33,035 bases of DNA from UBA3478 sp036782715 (GTDB lineage Bacteria; Bacteroidota; Bacteroidia; Flavobacteriales; Flavobacteriaceae): assembly GCA_036782715.1 (NCBI GenBank), contig DAIPYN010000019.1, forward strand, positions 1 to 33,035, given 5' to 3'. Numbering within the stretch: position 1 is the first letter of the stretch; each line of letters begins with the position of its first letter. The notes under the pieces were generated by a model. The model was not told the DNA's origin, did no database searches, and saw only the letters and a program-made list of their open reading frames with translations. The position numbers and the translations under genes are program-made. This document shows, in pieces, positions 32,369 through 33,035 of this stretch.

Positions 32369-33035
32369 GCTTTCCCCCAAACATATTTTCTTCGATTTAG
32401 ACCATACCCTATGGGATTTTGAGAAGAATTCAGCGGCTACCTTCGAACTTCTATTCGATAAGTTCAATATTTCATTAAGTCTTACTCAGTTTTTAGAGGT
32501 CTATGTTCCTGCGAATATGGAGTATTGGAAGCTTTACCGTCAAGGTAAAATAGCCAAGGAAGAGTTGCGATATCGACGCCTAAGCGATGTATTTAATCGT
32601 TGTAATTATAGAGTTAGCGATCGTATGATCGGAGAAATGGCAGATGGATACATCGAGTATTTAAGCTCGTTTACGCATGTCTTTGATTACACCAAGGAGT
32701 TACTCGATTATCTTGTAGAGCGATATCCACTGCATATCTTAACTAATGGCTTCGCCGAGATTCAGTTCAAAAAGCTAAAAGGAGCCGGCTTAGATGGCTA
32801 TTTTCAAACCGTAGTGAATGCAGAAGATGTTGGCTTTAAAAAGCCCGATCCCAGAATCTTTGCATTTGCTTTAGATAAAGCCAAAGCAAGGGCTGCTGAA
32901 TCTCTAATGATTGGTGATGATCTCGAAGCAGATATTCTAGGAGCAAAAAATTGTGGATTAGACGTTCTGCACTTTGATGCGGAGAATGTTCATAGTCACA
33001 ATCACTGCGTTATCGTTAACTGTCTAAGTGAAATA
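32361..33035 (+). CDS. YjjG-family HAD phosphatase, runs off window end
   Basis: At least 225 residues, open at the right edge. HAD motif I is FFDLDHT with Asp12 and Asp14, motif II 'LTNG', motif III Lys in 'GFKKPDP', motif IV 'GDDLEADI'. The 'DLDHTLWDFEKNS' start and helical cap (about 20-90, 'EYWKLYRQGKI') match YjjG, a pyrimidine nucleoside monophosphatase that removes non-canonical nucleotides. The start is supported by an unusually good AAGGAG at 32351-32356, four bases before ATG, and an 8-base overlap with the preceding gene. Only a few C-terminal residues are likely missing. Confidence 0.88.
   Translation, partial: MDKLSPKHIFFDLDHTLWDFEKNSAATFELLFDKFNISLSLTQFLEVYVPANMEYWKLYRQGKIAKEELRYRRLSDVFNRCNYRVSDRMIGEMADGYIEYLSSFTHVFDYTKELLDYLVERYPLHILTNGFAEIQFKKLKGAGLDGYFQTVVNAEDVGFKKPDPRIFAFALDKAKARAAESLMIGDDLEADILGAKNCGLDVLHFDAENVHSHNHCVIVNCLSEI

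Noticed and set aside
1..33035. CRISPR array, prophage, transposon, toxin-antitoxin or defence genes
   Set aside because: I saw no regular direct repeats, transposase, integrase, restriction enzyme or known defence domain on either strand.

Overview
The window reads as a chromosomal segment of a marine-type flavobacterium (phylum Bacteroidota, probably order Flavobacteriales). The evidence is: TAnnTTTG-type -7 promoter elements, few Shine-Dalgarno sequences, a PorV-like type IX secretion protein, a PafA-type alkaline phosphatase, a pdhA-pdhC pair without pdhB, a deoxyhypusine-synthase-like polyamine gene, and housekeeping orders such as purE-purK / hpt-adk-obgE. The genus is not determined. 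No prophage, insertion sequence, CRISPR array, integrase or defence island is visible; gene density is high and most genes look like core genome.

Layout. 1-103: 3' part of a tRNA-Val(TAC) and a terminator. 139-3689: a tight run of small envelope or membrane genes: a DUF2834-like protein, a Kazal-domain lipoprotein, a 66-residue two-helix protein, a fusion of a bile-acid:sodium symporter domain to a PlsC-type acyltransferase, a TM2 protein and a DUF2752 protein. 3690-4032: a 343-base non-coding stretch with a good promoter and several stable hairpins, read here as a long structured 5' leader. 4033-7487: a polyamine operon (arginine decarboxylase, agmatinase, deoxyhypusine-synthase-like protein, 83-residue unknown) closed by a terminator. 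7556-9989: a pirin, a PTPS-type pterin enzyme and, convergent, murF. 10066-13795: porV-like gene, then pdhA-pdhC and a terminator. 13875-18078: SDR, SprT-like and DUF389 genes, convergent with an MlaEF-type lipid ABC transporter. 18170-21717: secreted alkaline phosphatase, convergent with a GT2 glycosyltransferase and a KAS III-like enzyme. 21806-24661: gcvP. 24774-29377: a UbiA-like membrane protein, purE-purK, and the divergent hpt-adk-obgE operon. 29374-33035: a cupin, then mpl, a polysaccharide-deacetylase homologue with apparently lost active-site motifs, and a YjjG-type HAD phosphatase running off the end.

How the genes work together. The spe operon would turn arginine into agmatine and putrescine. 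The DHS-like enzyme could then make homospermidine, which surveys report as the main polyamine of many flavobacteria. The purine genes link de novo synthesis (PurK, PurE), salvage (Hpt) and nucleotide balance (Adk). MurF, Mpl, MlaEF, PorV, the GT2 and the acyltransferase fusion all serve the envelope.

The points most worth a second look are the structured leader before the arginine decarboxylase gene, the symporter-acyltransferase fusion, the probable pseudo-enzyme of the deacetylase family, the Kazal lipoprotein, and four promoters that sit 4-5 bases before the start codon and imply leaderless mRNAs. No clearly new multi-gene system was found.
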